Positions 11,401 to 22,440 of a DNA stretch of 64,000 nucleotides are shown piece by piece; the first letter of the stretch is position 1, and each line of letters starts with the position of its first letter. This stretch comes from Archilochus colubris (taxonomy: Eukaryota; Chordata; Aves; Apodiformes; Trochilidae), in assembly GCA_023079485.1 (NCBI GenBank), contig CM041090.1, forward strand, positions 9,608,519 through 9,672,518, given 5' to 3'. The notes beneath the pieces are model-generated. The model did not search any database, was not told where the DNA came from, and saw only the letters and a list, made by a program, of their open reading frames with translations. The position numbers and the translations under genes were made by a program.

Positions 11401-13193
11401 AGGCAGAAGTGCTCCCCCACCATGTGACCCAATCTGGGCACCACATGGGGCATCGATAATAAGGCCTGGTGAAGGAAAAGGGAGGTATTACAACAGTCAC
11501 CTCCTGAATCCCCTCCTAGGGAGGCTGATACAAAATCCCTCCTGCCATCCATCTTCAACAGCAAGAAGCCCATTACCCCTAGCTCATGCTGAGCCAGAAG
11601 CAAGTGCTCTCAGAGTGGCTGCCAGCATGAAGTGAATGTGAAATATAAGGGATAGAAGGCAACAGAAAATCCATTTTGCATTAAAGATCATTTCTATCCA
11701 GTTCTTGAGCACACAGCACATGGGTTGCTGAACGTATGTTTTGGATGCACCATTTCCTCTTCTGCCACAAAACTCCTGTGAGAATGAAAACTTCCTACAG
11801 GCAGGGACTGTGACGTCAGTGTGGAGCAGAAATAATGCTGGTTGGTTAAAAAAGAATAATCTGCATTCACCCCATGTGTTTGTAGCATCTGACTGATGCT
11901 ACAGGCATTTGCTACTGACTCAGGCATTTGCCCTCCTGTGGCGAGCAGGGATCTTGGTTTCTCATTGTTTAAGTCCCTGCAGAGATTTAATCTCCTCCTT
12001 CCATCCATAGAGCTGCCAGAGGGAACATCTCAGGGTGGGAAGGTGCACAAAATGGTAGCATTTAATTGTCTCTCCAGCAGAGCCTATCATAACACACAAC
12101 AAACCACAGAAAGGCACAAATCTTGCAGATTCACCTTCATTTCCAATGCCAGGACTCCCCTGAAGTACCATACAAAGACAGTCTGTTATTTCACACCATT
12201 CACCCTTATTAATTCAAGCCACGACCTGAAGCAGAGGAAGGCAGAGGTCAGGACAGCAGTTTCCAACCTTCTAAAAGGTCAGATTCAGACATGGCTCTTG
12301 CAGGATATTTTGGAGTTCTTAAAGCAGGAATAATGGAAATCCCAGAAAAGAAAGGCATTTGGATCCCAGCCAATACACATGTGGCACACTGGAGCTGGAT
12401 GGGAAAGCCACTCACTCAAATACAAGAGTAGGGATGTGATTGGCATGAAGAATGTGGCCCCAGCCACCCCTGCTGGGGATGCTCCCATATGGGAAAGCCA
12501 TGCAGTTCCATCTTAAGCACCAAGGAATCCTGGCAACAAAGTGGTCACCACTTGCACAACAGAAATCAGGGCTATTTTAGTAGCAGCTTCCTATAAGTTC
12601 ACAAAAATGAACTTAACATTAACAAAATTATCTTTTTTTTTATTTTCCCCCAAACTCTTGATGCTGCTGCCATTGGCTTTCAGCTCAGCAGCAACACAGA
12701 GAGCATCATCTGCATTCTGGGGGCAGAGGATTGTTCCCAGTAAGGTCAGTGCTGGGAATGAGTTCATTAAGAAAGAAAAGCTAGAATTCAAGCTGCCTCA
12801 GACTGAACAGCTCCAAGAATGGTTCTTTCTCTTACACTGTAGACACACCCATCAAACTTAGCTCGTATTTTCCATTCCCCTGCCCCAAACATCAATGGTT
12901 CCTGGTGGACACAGGGTAAACTTTACAGGTATAATAGTGTGGTTTGCCTCAACACTTATCAGTCAACCAATAAAAGCATCATGCATCCCCAAGAAAGCTC
13001 CTGGGATGCATTTCCCAGCCACTGTCAGATTAATCAGACCAAGTGACTGCCACAAGCCACAGCTCTGCTGCTCAATATTTTGCAGCTTTCCTCACACCTG
13101 GCCACTTGCCCCTCAACCACAGCCAGTGGCCAGCCCTGCTGCACAGGTGCCCTTGCACTGCAAGGATCTCCTGGAAGGGCTGACAGCAACATT
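11401..13193. other. Gene-free stretch
   Basis: No recognisable exon, RNA gene or repeat family. The open frame at 11896-12333 has no known motif and no supporting splice sites that I could settle on. Confidence 0.5.
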
Positions 13194-13270
13194 CATCCAT
13201 CCTTCCATCCTTCCATCCATCCATCCATCCATCCATCCATCCATCCATCCATCCATCCATCCATCCATCC
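13194..13270. repeat. (CCAT)n tetranucleotide microsatellite
   Basis: About 19 tandem units of CATC/CCAT, with two imperfect CCTT-containing units near the start. The Ile-His-Pro-Ser repeats in the + frames and the Trp-Met-Asp-Gly repeats in the - frames here are translations of the microsatellite, not protein. Length variation between individuals is likely. Confidence 0.97.
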
Positions 13271-14792
13271 TCTGGCTGCTCAGCAGTGATCCTCACAGCA
13301 GGATCCAGAATGCTGCAGGCTGTGAGAGCCAGAACCAGCTCCCTGCACCCTTGGGGAAGTTGCAGGTGACACAGAGGTGCCACAGGCACCAGAAAGCTGG
13401 TGCAGCTTGCCAACAGTACTGGTGTTACTGGCTGCTTCACTGGCACAACGGGAAAATTGTTGCCAGCCAAGGGAAAAGAGGAGGGCTGGGGAGGTCAGCT
13501 CCATCCCAGTCTGGGAGGGATTGGGACAGCAGAGAGCACAGAAAGGGAGAACAGCTTTTATGTCCTTGACAAAGTCCCAGTTGGGTTGAACTGGAATCCT
13601 GCCATACCTATTTCACAGCTACCTTTGCCTGCAGGATGAAGCTCTCCAAGGGTGGGAGAGGAGTGAGCAGCAAGAGGAGGCTGGTGCTCAGGCAGGTGTA
13701 TTTTCTCTTGTGTTGTGCTAACAGCCTGCAGTAATGGATGGTAGAGCCAACTCAGTGGCCTACAAAAGCTTGTCCCTACACAATCCTGCATCCTCATGGT
13801 CACAGGTGCTGTCCCCATCCTTGAAGAGTGCATGTTCTGTACTTCAGTGTTCTCATCACTGCCATAGGTTCTGTGTGTCCTGCCCAACCTTCTGTCAGTG
13901 TCAATAAGAGAAGTGAAGGACTGAGCTGAATCCAGGCTGGACAGCAGCCACAGATCAGTTTTCCTGGCAAGCAAAGCAGGGAGCAGGGAGGGGACCACCC
14001 TGTGACAGAAGACCCACAGTATCTTAGTTCCTCCCCACCTATGTGCAGCCTGGCTGTTGAATGCCTCTCTTTAAAGACTTTGCAAATGGGAAAAAGATTT
14101 CATCATTATTAATAACATCTAATCTTTGCTTACTCTGAAGAACACCCTGAGATTTAAATGGGGGATAGAAACATCTCCTAAGTCCTTTGAATAAATGCCA
14201 TCTGGGACTCATCCAACCTCCAGTGAAGTCAGGGGTAGTCTTTCAAAGTGAACTGTGATTCAGCCTTTGTCCAGAACTCTGGAGTTTTATTTTTATTCTC
14301 CTTTCTTGCAAAGCCATCCTTTTACTTAGCTCAACCAGAACAAGGTGGCTCTGTGATTTGACCTCTCAGCCTCCAGCCTTCCCATTTTCCCTGTGTGAGC
14401 TCCCAGTTGGAGCCTGCAAGCCATGCTTCCACAGAGGACCTGCCAGCCCCCCAGTGCTGGGCTGGGGCTGTACCAGGTCCCTCATACTGCTGAGCTGAGC
14501 ATCCCCCACAGTGACACCCAGACACTGCCCGGGCTTCAGCTGCTCTGTCAGATTCAAGGAGTGTGTTTCCCTGTCTTGGCACCTTTTTGAGCACAGCTGG
14601 GACCTCAGTGCTGTAATGGTATTCCTGTTAAGATGAGGTAGTATCCCAGCAGCTAATGCTTCCCTGTGAGAAATGAGGCTTCATCATAAACATCACTTCT
14701 TTGCTTCTCTCTTCTGTCTCCGTGACAAATTCTGCAATAGCATGTGATAGCACAGCAGGTGAAAACTAACTGGAAATTAATTTAAACACCTA
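13271..14792. other. Gene-free stretch
   Basis: No exon or repeat family recognised. GC content is somewhat higher than to the left. Confidence 0.45.
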
Positions 14793-14866
14793 ATCATAGA
14801 ATGGTTTTGATTGGAAAGGACCTTAAAGGTCATCTGGTTTCAACCTTCCTGCATGGGCAAGGACAC
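14793..14866 (-). mobile_element. CR1 LINE 3'-end remnant, antisense
   Basis: ATCATAGAATGG, GGAAAGGACCTTAAAG and a degenerate GCATGGGCAAGGACAC block are the reverse complement of the last 70-odd bases of a CR1 element. Only the untranslated end remains. Confidence 0.82.
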
Positions 14867-17800
14867 AGGTTAAAAGGGATCCTGGGAGCCAGCACCCCTG
14901 GATTTTATTTTTTAATTTGACTTTGAGCCATGGCTTGGCTTTAGAACACCATTTTATCCCTCCCAAGGACACTGAAAAAATAAGCATTTTCCTATAAGCA
15001 TGCTTTCACACAAGCATTGCAGCAGCACTCTGCATGAAGGCATTTCATCTGCACAGGACTTTGCTGCGTCTTGCCACTCTGAGGTGGAAACCAGAGGATT
15101 TAGGCCCTGCTGGTCCCTGGTCTGCTGCCAGAGTTCCTTGCAGAGGACCAGGACACACCTCAGGCCTGCAGGCAGTCATCCCCACCCTTTCAGCACATTC
15201 CCTTATTACCTCCTTCCTCCACTAGGTAGTGGCACTTCTGACTGGCCACCTCACCTCCAGGCAGACAGGAGGAGGGGGGGATCTCCATCTTTTTGGTCCT
15301 CAGAGGGATCCCCAGGCTGGCAGGACCTTCCTGACAGATGCTACCACCCCAGCCTCAGGGTGGAGGAGATGGCACAGCTTGTGCCTTAGTGTGGGCACTA
15401 AGGCTCTTTTAGCTCTTGTCCTCCAGGACACACTGTGCTGGTTTGCAGAAGCTACTCAAGAGTAAGATGCTAATGCAGCACGCTGAAACACTTTTGTTAC
15501 CACACTAATCAAATGCTCTGCTCCACAATTCCCAGTACAGCTCCTCAGGGCAATTATCCGTGTGGCCATGAAGCCATGAATTTGGGGCCAACAAATCACT
15601 TCTCTCCCGCAGCCAAATCCACTGTGACCTGCAGAAGTCTCTGACTGATCCCAACCACTTCCCTGGTGAGGTAAGGTCAGGTCACACAGACTCCAGATTT
15701 GCAAATCCCCCCAGTTCCCTGCTGTTAGGAGGGGACCCTTTGTGACCTGCTCCCACCTGCTGGTCCCCACTCCCACCAGCCAGTTCTTTCAAGCCACTGT
15801 CTTCCTTGAGGCCCAGTATCACCAGTCCTCCCTGGCTGGATGCTGAACTGGGATGTGCAATACCTCAGCCACATACAGACGGTGCTGGGTGTGAGCTGAG
15901 ATTCTCTGAGAGTCACGGAAGGTGAAAGCATGGACATTTAGTGGGGCATAATCCCCTTCTGGTAGCAATCCTGGTACTGACAGAGCAGCTCCCAGGTACC
16001 CCAGGCACTGCTTCCCAACCTCCCCTTGGCTCCGGGCCGGCTGCTGCTGAGCTCCTGGCACCGCCCAGCCGGGCTCCTCCAGCCTCCCCACTCGCCATCT
16101 GTCCTGCCCATTCCAGACGCTTTCTTGTTGTGGCTGCGGAGGAGATGTGCTCTGGATGCTCAGGGAGGAGCGGAGCGGGCGTGGGCAGCTCTTCGGGGGC
16201 GGTTCCGGGAGGCAGCATCCACCCGTGACCTGCAGGGTGGGCTCTTCTTGGCAGACGCCCTGCCAGCCCTGCTGTGGCAGCGTCCTTGCTGTAATGTTTG
16301 GACCTCTATCCTCTGTGCTGCTCTTTAAACCGAGTTATTACAGTTTTGGTGGTTATTAAAGCCATCGTAATAGCTGCGACCTCGACAAAGTTTTAGGATG
16401 TGCTATTTTTAACTTTACAGGTTTTAAGCTCAGAGGAGCACAATCAATGATTGGAGTCTGAAAGCCAACTCTTGAGTGAACTACATTTCCATGATTAGAA
16501 CTTAAAAACTGATGAACTACTTAACCATATTTTTCTGAAAAGTAGAACTCCTGCTGTAAGTGAAAAATCAAGCACACAGCCTTACCTGTCGTGTCATGAC
16601 AGTGTTGCTGTAGCAACTCAGAGGGCCTTATAGTGCTGATGGTAGCTTGGCAGCCACTACTTGTGGTGTTAACTCACTGCCATATGCTTGGACACTCCAA
16701 GAAACAAGCCCCACTCACTACAGACTACTTGTGAACACTTCACTCTGCAATCTTCATTTCCACAATGTCCCTGGTCACTGGGAATGAGCTATTTCCTTCC
16801 AAGGCACAGAAACGGATGAGAGGAAGCCTCTTATTCTGTTCCCACAGAAAAGGTACCTCCTACCTCACTCTTGCAATGGCTCGCAGTGACTGAAAAGCAT
16901 CCTTGGTATCCACTCTTCCATTCTGGAGGGAGATCATCCCTTGGGGGCTCTGAAGGAGAGATCAAGGAGAGTATTTTGGGCTCCAAAGCAGCGTGCAGAC
17001 CTGTTGCTTTTCCACTGGCCTCAGCTGACTGTCTGTCCATCTGAGAGAACACCATCAGTAACCAGGCCTGGAGGGGTTCTACCACTGAGTTACCAGGTCT
17101 CTCCTCCCAGTAGGCAACTATTTACTTAACTGATGTTTGACTCATTGGTCCTTAGAGCCCTTCCATGGTGGAGCTGCCCAGTTGCTCCACCCCAATGTTC
17201 CATTAACAAAATTCCCTTGCCAGATGAAACAGGGAAAATCAAACAGAAGGAGGAGCTCACTTCAGGCGCAGCCACAGTGGCCAGAGATCCCTCTATTTTG
17301 AAGAGGACAGAAGATTTTGCCTGTAGAAACCCAAGCTGCTCTTTGGAGCTCAGGCACATCCATTTGATGGGAACTTTTTTTGGTTTGTTTTTTGGGGTTT
17401 TTTGGTTTTCAAATTCTTGGCAGCTTCTTGTATGAAGTGCAGAGAAAACAGACAACTTCCGGGCACCAAGAACAGACACGAGATCAGAAGATAAAATTGG
17501 ACAATGAAAAGAACAAAATAGGAAAAAAAGATGTGATCCCTCAGCATGGATTTTTTTGTGACAGGATTTTCAATACAAATATTGCCTGGAATGACAGGAT
17601 CATGAAAAAAAAGCTTTTCAGTCCCTCTGATGCCACTCTGATGCTAGAATTTTTCCTTTGTCCCTATGAGGGAAATCTTTTGGACCAAGGAATGAGATGT
17701 ACCCTTTGGTTTATGTCTGCTGAATAAACAAAGAGACAGTGAGGTAGGAAAGGGTTTGTCCTGTTTGCCCCTCACTCATGAGGAGGAATATTATGCACTG

Positions 17801-20800
17801 CATGCAGAATAACTGTTTGAAATAGCCCCTCTCTGGAGATTGGTACTCAATGGTCCCTCCACTGCTTCTGCTTAAGAGGTGCCAGGAGGAACATGAAACT
17901 CCATCACAGGCTTCTCTCCTCTCCATGCTCTGTCCCTGGTTTCTTCCTTGGAAAAGCCTTGGGGATGACAACAAGCCTCTAGAAGAAAAGGAGGTTTCTA
18001 GAAAGGCAGTGGGAGCTTCTGTGGATCTGTGAGAGAAGGGGTTTCATCAGACCAGGAAGATCTGCTGGTAGGGAAGGTAAATCTCCAGCACTCCCAATAA
18101 ACCTGAGGGGGTTGCCTCCCTGGCTTCCTCCACCACCACTCAGCCACATGAGTCTGACTCAACCCATACATGGGAACAATTTAAAGCTATCCAGTTTTAA
18201 GTTTTGAAGGGCTTTATTCCTCATGTTTTCAATGCCAGAAAACAAGCCTTGACAAATAAAATATATGTTTGACACTCATATTAGGGGAAAGGGATAAAAA
18301 AGCTGGACACCTAAATGGAGTTAATCCTTCAAGGAGAGGATGTCTCTCCAGCAGCATATTTAGGAGGACAGGACCCAGCTATCTTTTTGACCTGCAAATA
18401 AGCAGCATGTCAATTTTCTTTCCTTGTAACACCTCTTAGTGTTGTTGTGACCACAAGTAGCACTTCTGAAACAAGCTCCTGTTGCATTTTCAATTGGCAG
18501 TAAGAGACAGATGAGACATTTTGAAGTGGCCAGTCCTCTGTAACATCTCCATCGGTGAGCTGATGATAGTGGGCTTCAGGAAACATGACCCAGGAGGTTT
18601 TCTCCTTTTATTTAAATAGCTGCATGGATTATATTATGTCATGCCCAATTAAATTTCTTAAATATAGAAGAGAAGACAAAAGGGGGCATGGACAACTGCT
18701 ATTTGACTCTGCTGGTATAGACAAGATCAGCATAATGTCAAGTGGCTGCTGCTTTCACCTTTCTTCAGTGATTAGTTGACTGTAAATAAATTATGTTTGT
18801 ATTCAGAAGCTTCACTTTCCTGAAAAAGAAAAACAATTCCCAATCAAGGTTTAAAGATTTAATTCTCTAAGAGCATGTCCTTCCATTGAGACATAAATTG
18901 GCAGAAATGCAGAAAAGTCCCTACCAGCTCTTCATACACTCAGGAGTTGTATAGGAATAGGTATGGGCTGTCATGATAACAAGATAAGAAAACCACCAGC
19001 TCCTGGCTAAACTGGGGAAACACAGACCAGCAGGTTCTGCTTCCCCAGTGAAGAAACTAAAGGAAAATATGTCCAGAGAATGACTCTACAGAAAGACTGC
19101 CGCAAAAAAAAAATGTCCTTTACATTCCCTCCCCTAAGAGATCTTCTTTTTTTTTTTTTGTGAAAGTTGATGGGATGGTAAAATCCTACACCACCACCAA
19201 AAGCACAGCTACTCCAGATCACCCAGCTCAAGCAATAGATATTTCAACAGAAAAAGAGCCAAAGCAGAATATTGGAAGGTCCAAGGGCTTGTATGACATT
19301 CAGCAAAGTCATCTGGAAACCAAAGCAGCCCTTGGCAGAAGAGGAGGAAGACTGTAAGTAAACTGCTTCTCTCCTTCTTGCTCTGCAGGTGCACCTTCTC
19401 TTGTCCTGCTTCCAAGAGTGAAAAATGAAGACCTCAGACACAGTCTTTATTCCTAGCTTAGGGTTTTCTCTCATGTTGTTTTACTAGCCAAAAAAGGCAA
19501 TTTTCAGTCATGGTTTAAGATTTAAGCCCAGGCATTTGATCTAAGTGAAATCCATAAATGACAAGACTAACAAAGAAGTCCATGAAAAGCCCTTTCCATA
19601 CTGGGCATTTAAATGCAACTGCAGGTCCAGACACAAAAAGAATGTTTACATAGAGATGGAGAAAGTATCCTGTGTCACAGGACTGCAGTGTTGAGACATT
19701 GCTGTTACAGGCATTCGAGATACAGACTCAAATGTTCATGTGGGACCAGAAGAAAAACTGAGAACAGGATGAGTGAAGCAAGATATAATGTGCTTAGCAG
19801 AGAGCTCAAGTGCTCTAATGTCTAGAAATAGCTTGGACATTTTTATGGTGGACTTCATATATTGGAAAGCCTTCTGTAGCTCCTGGTCATAGACCAAATA
19901 AATCAAAAAATCCCTTCCAGCATTTACCATCTATTGATCTTCTGCAGGGCTGTAATTACATTGGGGAGCTCTACTGTTGAAACAGAAGATGTATCCTGGA
20001 TCCAGCCCCAGCTCTTCACGGTGAACTGTGCTGCAGGTGCTCAAAAAGCAATTGAACAGGAGAAAACCCTAATTTTCACCCAATTTTTTTCAACCTGAGC
20101 TGCAAAGTCTATTTTCTATTATAGGTAGTTTAACAAGTGCTGTTTGGTTTTAGCCTACGTGCACTGCAGGTTCATGTAGGCTTTGTTGAGGCTACTGGAT
20201 TTTGACTACAGGACCATCAGACTGTTGAGAAGCCACAGGACCATTAAGAGAAACTTTAGCAGACTAACTGCATACAGCAATGCTCCGGGGCTGCTATCAT
20301 TTCTGCTCCCAGTTTTCTCTGCCTACTTCAAGGCTGTTCCCTGCATCCTTGGAAGGATGTATGTTTGTTTTTAACTCTACATTATGAAGAAAGTTCACTC
20401 ACTCCCATGACCTGCACATGGAATTAAACGATGTAAATGGCAGACCTGTAAAAAACAGTTGGGAGCAAGGTCGATATGAAGTGTAGAAGAAAATCTCAGG
20501 CTTTCCTAATGCAGGACAGCTTGCTGTGCTGGATGTGCAGGCTTGCACACACATTGTCACTTGCTGCCACAGAGCTCTGCAGTTGTCTTTGGCCAATGCC
20601 TTGTGGCTCAGGATTTTTTTGTGTCAACACTCAGACACGTCCGTCCTTCCCTCCCTGTGATCTGCAGGGCACGGTAAGGGCTTCACAGCTGATCTGAAGA
20701 AACATATTAAGCCACTTTTCTCACTATTGCAGATTAGGCAACAGGAGTGCCTAGGCCCCAAAGGAAAAGAAGAGGGATGACCTCCTTTGCCCCAAAGAAC

Positions 20801-20959
20801 TTGAAAGAGATGGAGCCCCAGGCTGCAAGTCCCTTCTGACCCTCCCTGTGCCCCCTCCTGCCAGTTACACCAGTGCCTCGCAGAGCTGCAATTTTCTCCA
20901 CCATTCCCCAAGTCCCAGGGGAGCAGGAGGCTCTCCTAGGCCAAAACCCAAGGGGCGGA
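14867..20959. other. Gene-free stretch with a small GC-rich spot
   Basis: About 6 kb without a recognisable exon or transposon. A short GC-richer spot with several CpG lies at about 16020-16250. A T/G-rich run lies at 17370-17410. Purine and T runs occur near 19107 and 19146. If the 21-kb island promotes a minus-strand gene, this is its first intron. Confidence 0.45.
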
Positions 20960-21397
20960 TTCAGCTAAACTTCCACTGGCCAGGTCCCCTTTCCCCCACT
21001 GCATCGTTTCGGTGCAGAGCCGCTGCCGAGACGCCGCCCCGAGCCCGACACCGGGCACAGGGATAGGGGCCGGGGACGGTCGGGAGAATCCCGCAGTCAG
21101 CGGCCGCACGGCTGCGGTCAACCCGGTTGTCCCGGCGGCGGCCCCGGCACTGCAGGGCGCGGCGGAGCACCGCACCGCGCACCGCACCGCGGCTGCAGGT
21201 ACCGGGCGGGCTGTGGCTGGTAGCTCGGCTCCCCCAGCCCCGCAGACACCCTCGGCAGGGAGACTCTCCTCCCGCCGCGGCTCCTCCGTGTCTCCCCACG
21301 CCCGCCCCGCACCCCGGCTCCGCGGAGGGACTGCCTCGGCCCCCCGCTGTCCCCCAGCCCTGCCCGGGGTGGGGCGGGCGCCCCCGCCGCCGCTCAC

Positions 21398-21493
21398 CTC
21401 CTCCCGCACGGCGGCTGCGGCGGCGGCCCCCGGTGCGGGGGTGCTGCCCGGCCCGCTTTCAGCAGCCGCCTCGGCTTCCCTCTCCGAGGACAT
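21398..21493 (-). CDS. Candidate first coding exon, unidentified minus-strand gene
   Basis: The minus-strand ATG at 21493 has A at -3 (CCAAGGATGT). It opens 32 codons beginning MSSEREAEAAAES, rich in Ala, Glu and Gly, and ending VREE. A consensus donor (GGAG|GTGAGC) follows directly, leaving phase 0. An ATG, a short Ala-rich acidic N-terminus and a donor in the middle of a CpG island is typical of a first coding exon. There is no hydrophobic signal peptide. In mammals the head-to-head neighbour of RPAP1 is the receptor kinase TYRO3, which should start with a signal peptide, so this exon does not look like the start of TYRO3. I do not know the gene. Confidence 0.4.
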
Positions 21494-21665
21494 CCTTGGC
21501 CATCACCGGCGCCGCCGGCGGCGGGGGCTGAGGGGTCCCGAGACGGCGGAACCCCCCGCGGGCGGCCCCCAGAGCTGGGGCCGGGGCTTCGGCGAGCCGC
21601 CCCTCGCTCCCAGGGCCGCCCCGCCGGGTGCTCCCGGCTCCCTCCACCATCCCAGGCAGACGGGC

Positions 21666-21688
21666 AGGGAGGGAGGGAGGGAGGGAGG
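21666..21688. repeat. (GGGA)n simple repeat in the CpG island
   Basis: Tandem GGGA units within the island. On the + strand the regular G triplets could form a G-quadruplex near the candidate start site. Short and imperfect. Confidence 0.75.
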
Positions 21689-22118
21689 CGGTGGAGGGGA
21701 GGAGAGAAAGACGAGGCGGGTGAGGGGAGGGGGGGGTGCCCCTGCCTCTCCCGGTCCCCCCAGGTGGGCAGGCGACCGCCCGCTGGCTCCCGGCGCGCCT
21801 CTGCGGGAGGCTGGGAGCTGCGGGGTGCACCACCCCACCCCGGGGGACGCCCTCCCAATTCCTACCCTCCCCAGGGTGCCCCCTCCAGTCTGCCTCTCCG
21901 AGCAGCTTCGCCCCTCCCGCCTGCCCCCGCCCCGGCTTGTGTCCCCTGCCCCCCGAGGTGTGTCCCCTGCCCCCCGGGGTGCACTCCCGCCGGGGGCTCC
22001 TCATTCTCAGTGCATCTTCACGCCTCCTCAACTCAGCCCCAGCCGCGTCTCCCGCCTTTCCCCAGAGCCCGCACCTGGCGCGGGCTGGCGGGACCCCCCG
22101 CCGGGAGGCGGCCCAGCT

Positions 22119-22140
22119 GGAGGAGGAGGAGGAGGAGGAA
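22119..22140. repeat. (GGA)n simple repeat in the CpG island
   Basis: About seven GGA/GAG units. They read as poly-Glu on + and poly-Ser or poly-Leu on -, but neither frame is supported as a gene. Confidence 0.75.
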
Positions 22141-22440
22141 GGCTGCCTCGGGGAGCAGTCCCGCACGGAGCATACAGCCACCCGGAGATGTCCCGCTCCC
22201 CTCCTCTGTCGCTGGGCGCTCGCACCGGGGCAGAGAGGGCAACTCTGCCGTCCCGCCACCTCCGGGCTGAGGCGGGGAGCAGCACCCGCCCTTCTCCCCC
22301 GCGTTTCCCGCAGTGGGATTTCTGTTGCCTCCGGTACCACAGTAGCTTTGGAGCGGAGCTGCCCCTGCTGCCCATCTTCACCTCCTTTCTCCAGGAGGAG
22401 CAGCTGGCAGAGGACGTGGAGGCACTCTGCTAGTCCTGCC

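Larger units (their letters stand above)
20960..22440. promoter_or_regulatory. CpG island, probable promoter of a minus-strand gene
   Basis: Roughly 1.5 kb that is very GC-rich with frequent CpG, sharply different from AT-richer flanks. It has Sp1-type GGGGCGGG and CCCCGCCC boxes, a (GGGA)n run at 21666-21688 and a (GGA)n run at 22119-22140. Long frames are open on both strands (for example 473 codons on + at 21012-22433 and 366 codons on - at 21459-22559). This is expected where stop codons are rare because of base composition, so I do not call them genes. The best gene signal is the minus-strand exon at 21398-21493. The island lies about 12.9 kb upstream of the RPAP1 promoter. Confidence 0.85.

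Noticed and set aside
1..21397. TYRO3 exons expected from mammalian gene order
   Set aside because: I looked for immunoglobulin, FN3 and kinase motifs (for example HRDLAARN) on the minus strand and found none.
21012..22433. 473-codon open frame on + in the CpG island
   Set aside because: Its length is explained by GC-rich composition: long frames are open on both strands over the same bases. The peptide is Pro/Ala/Arg/Gly low-complexity with no motif or splice structure.
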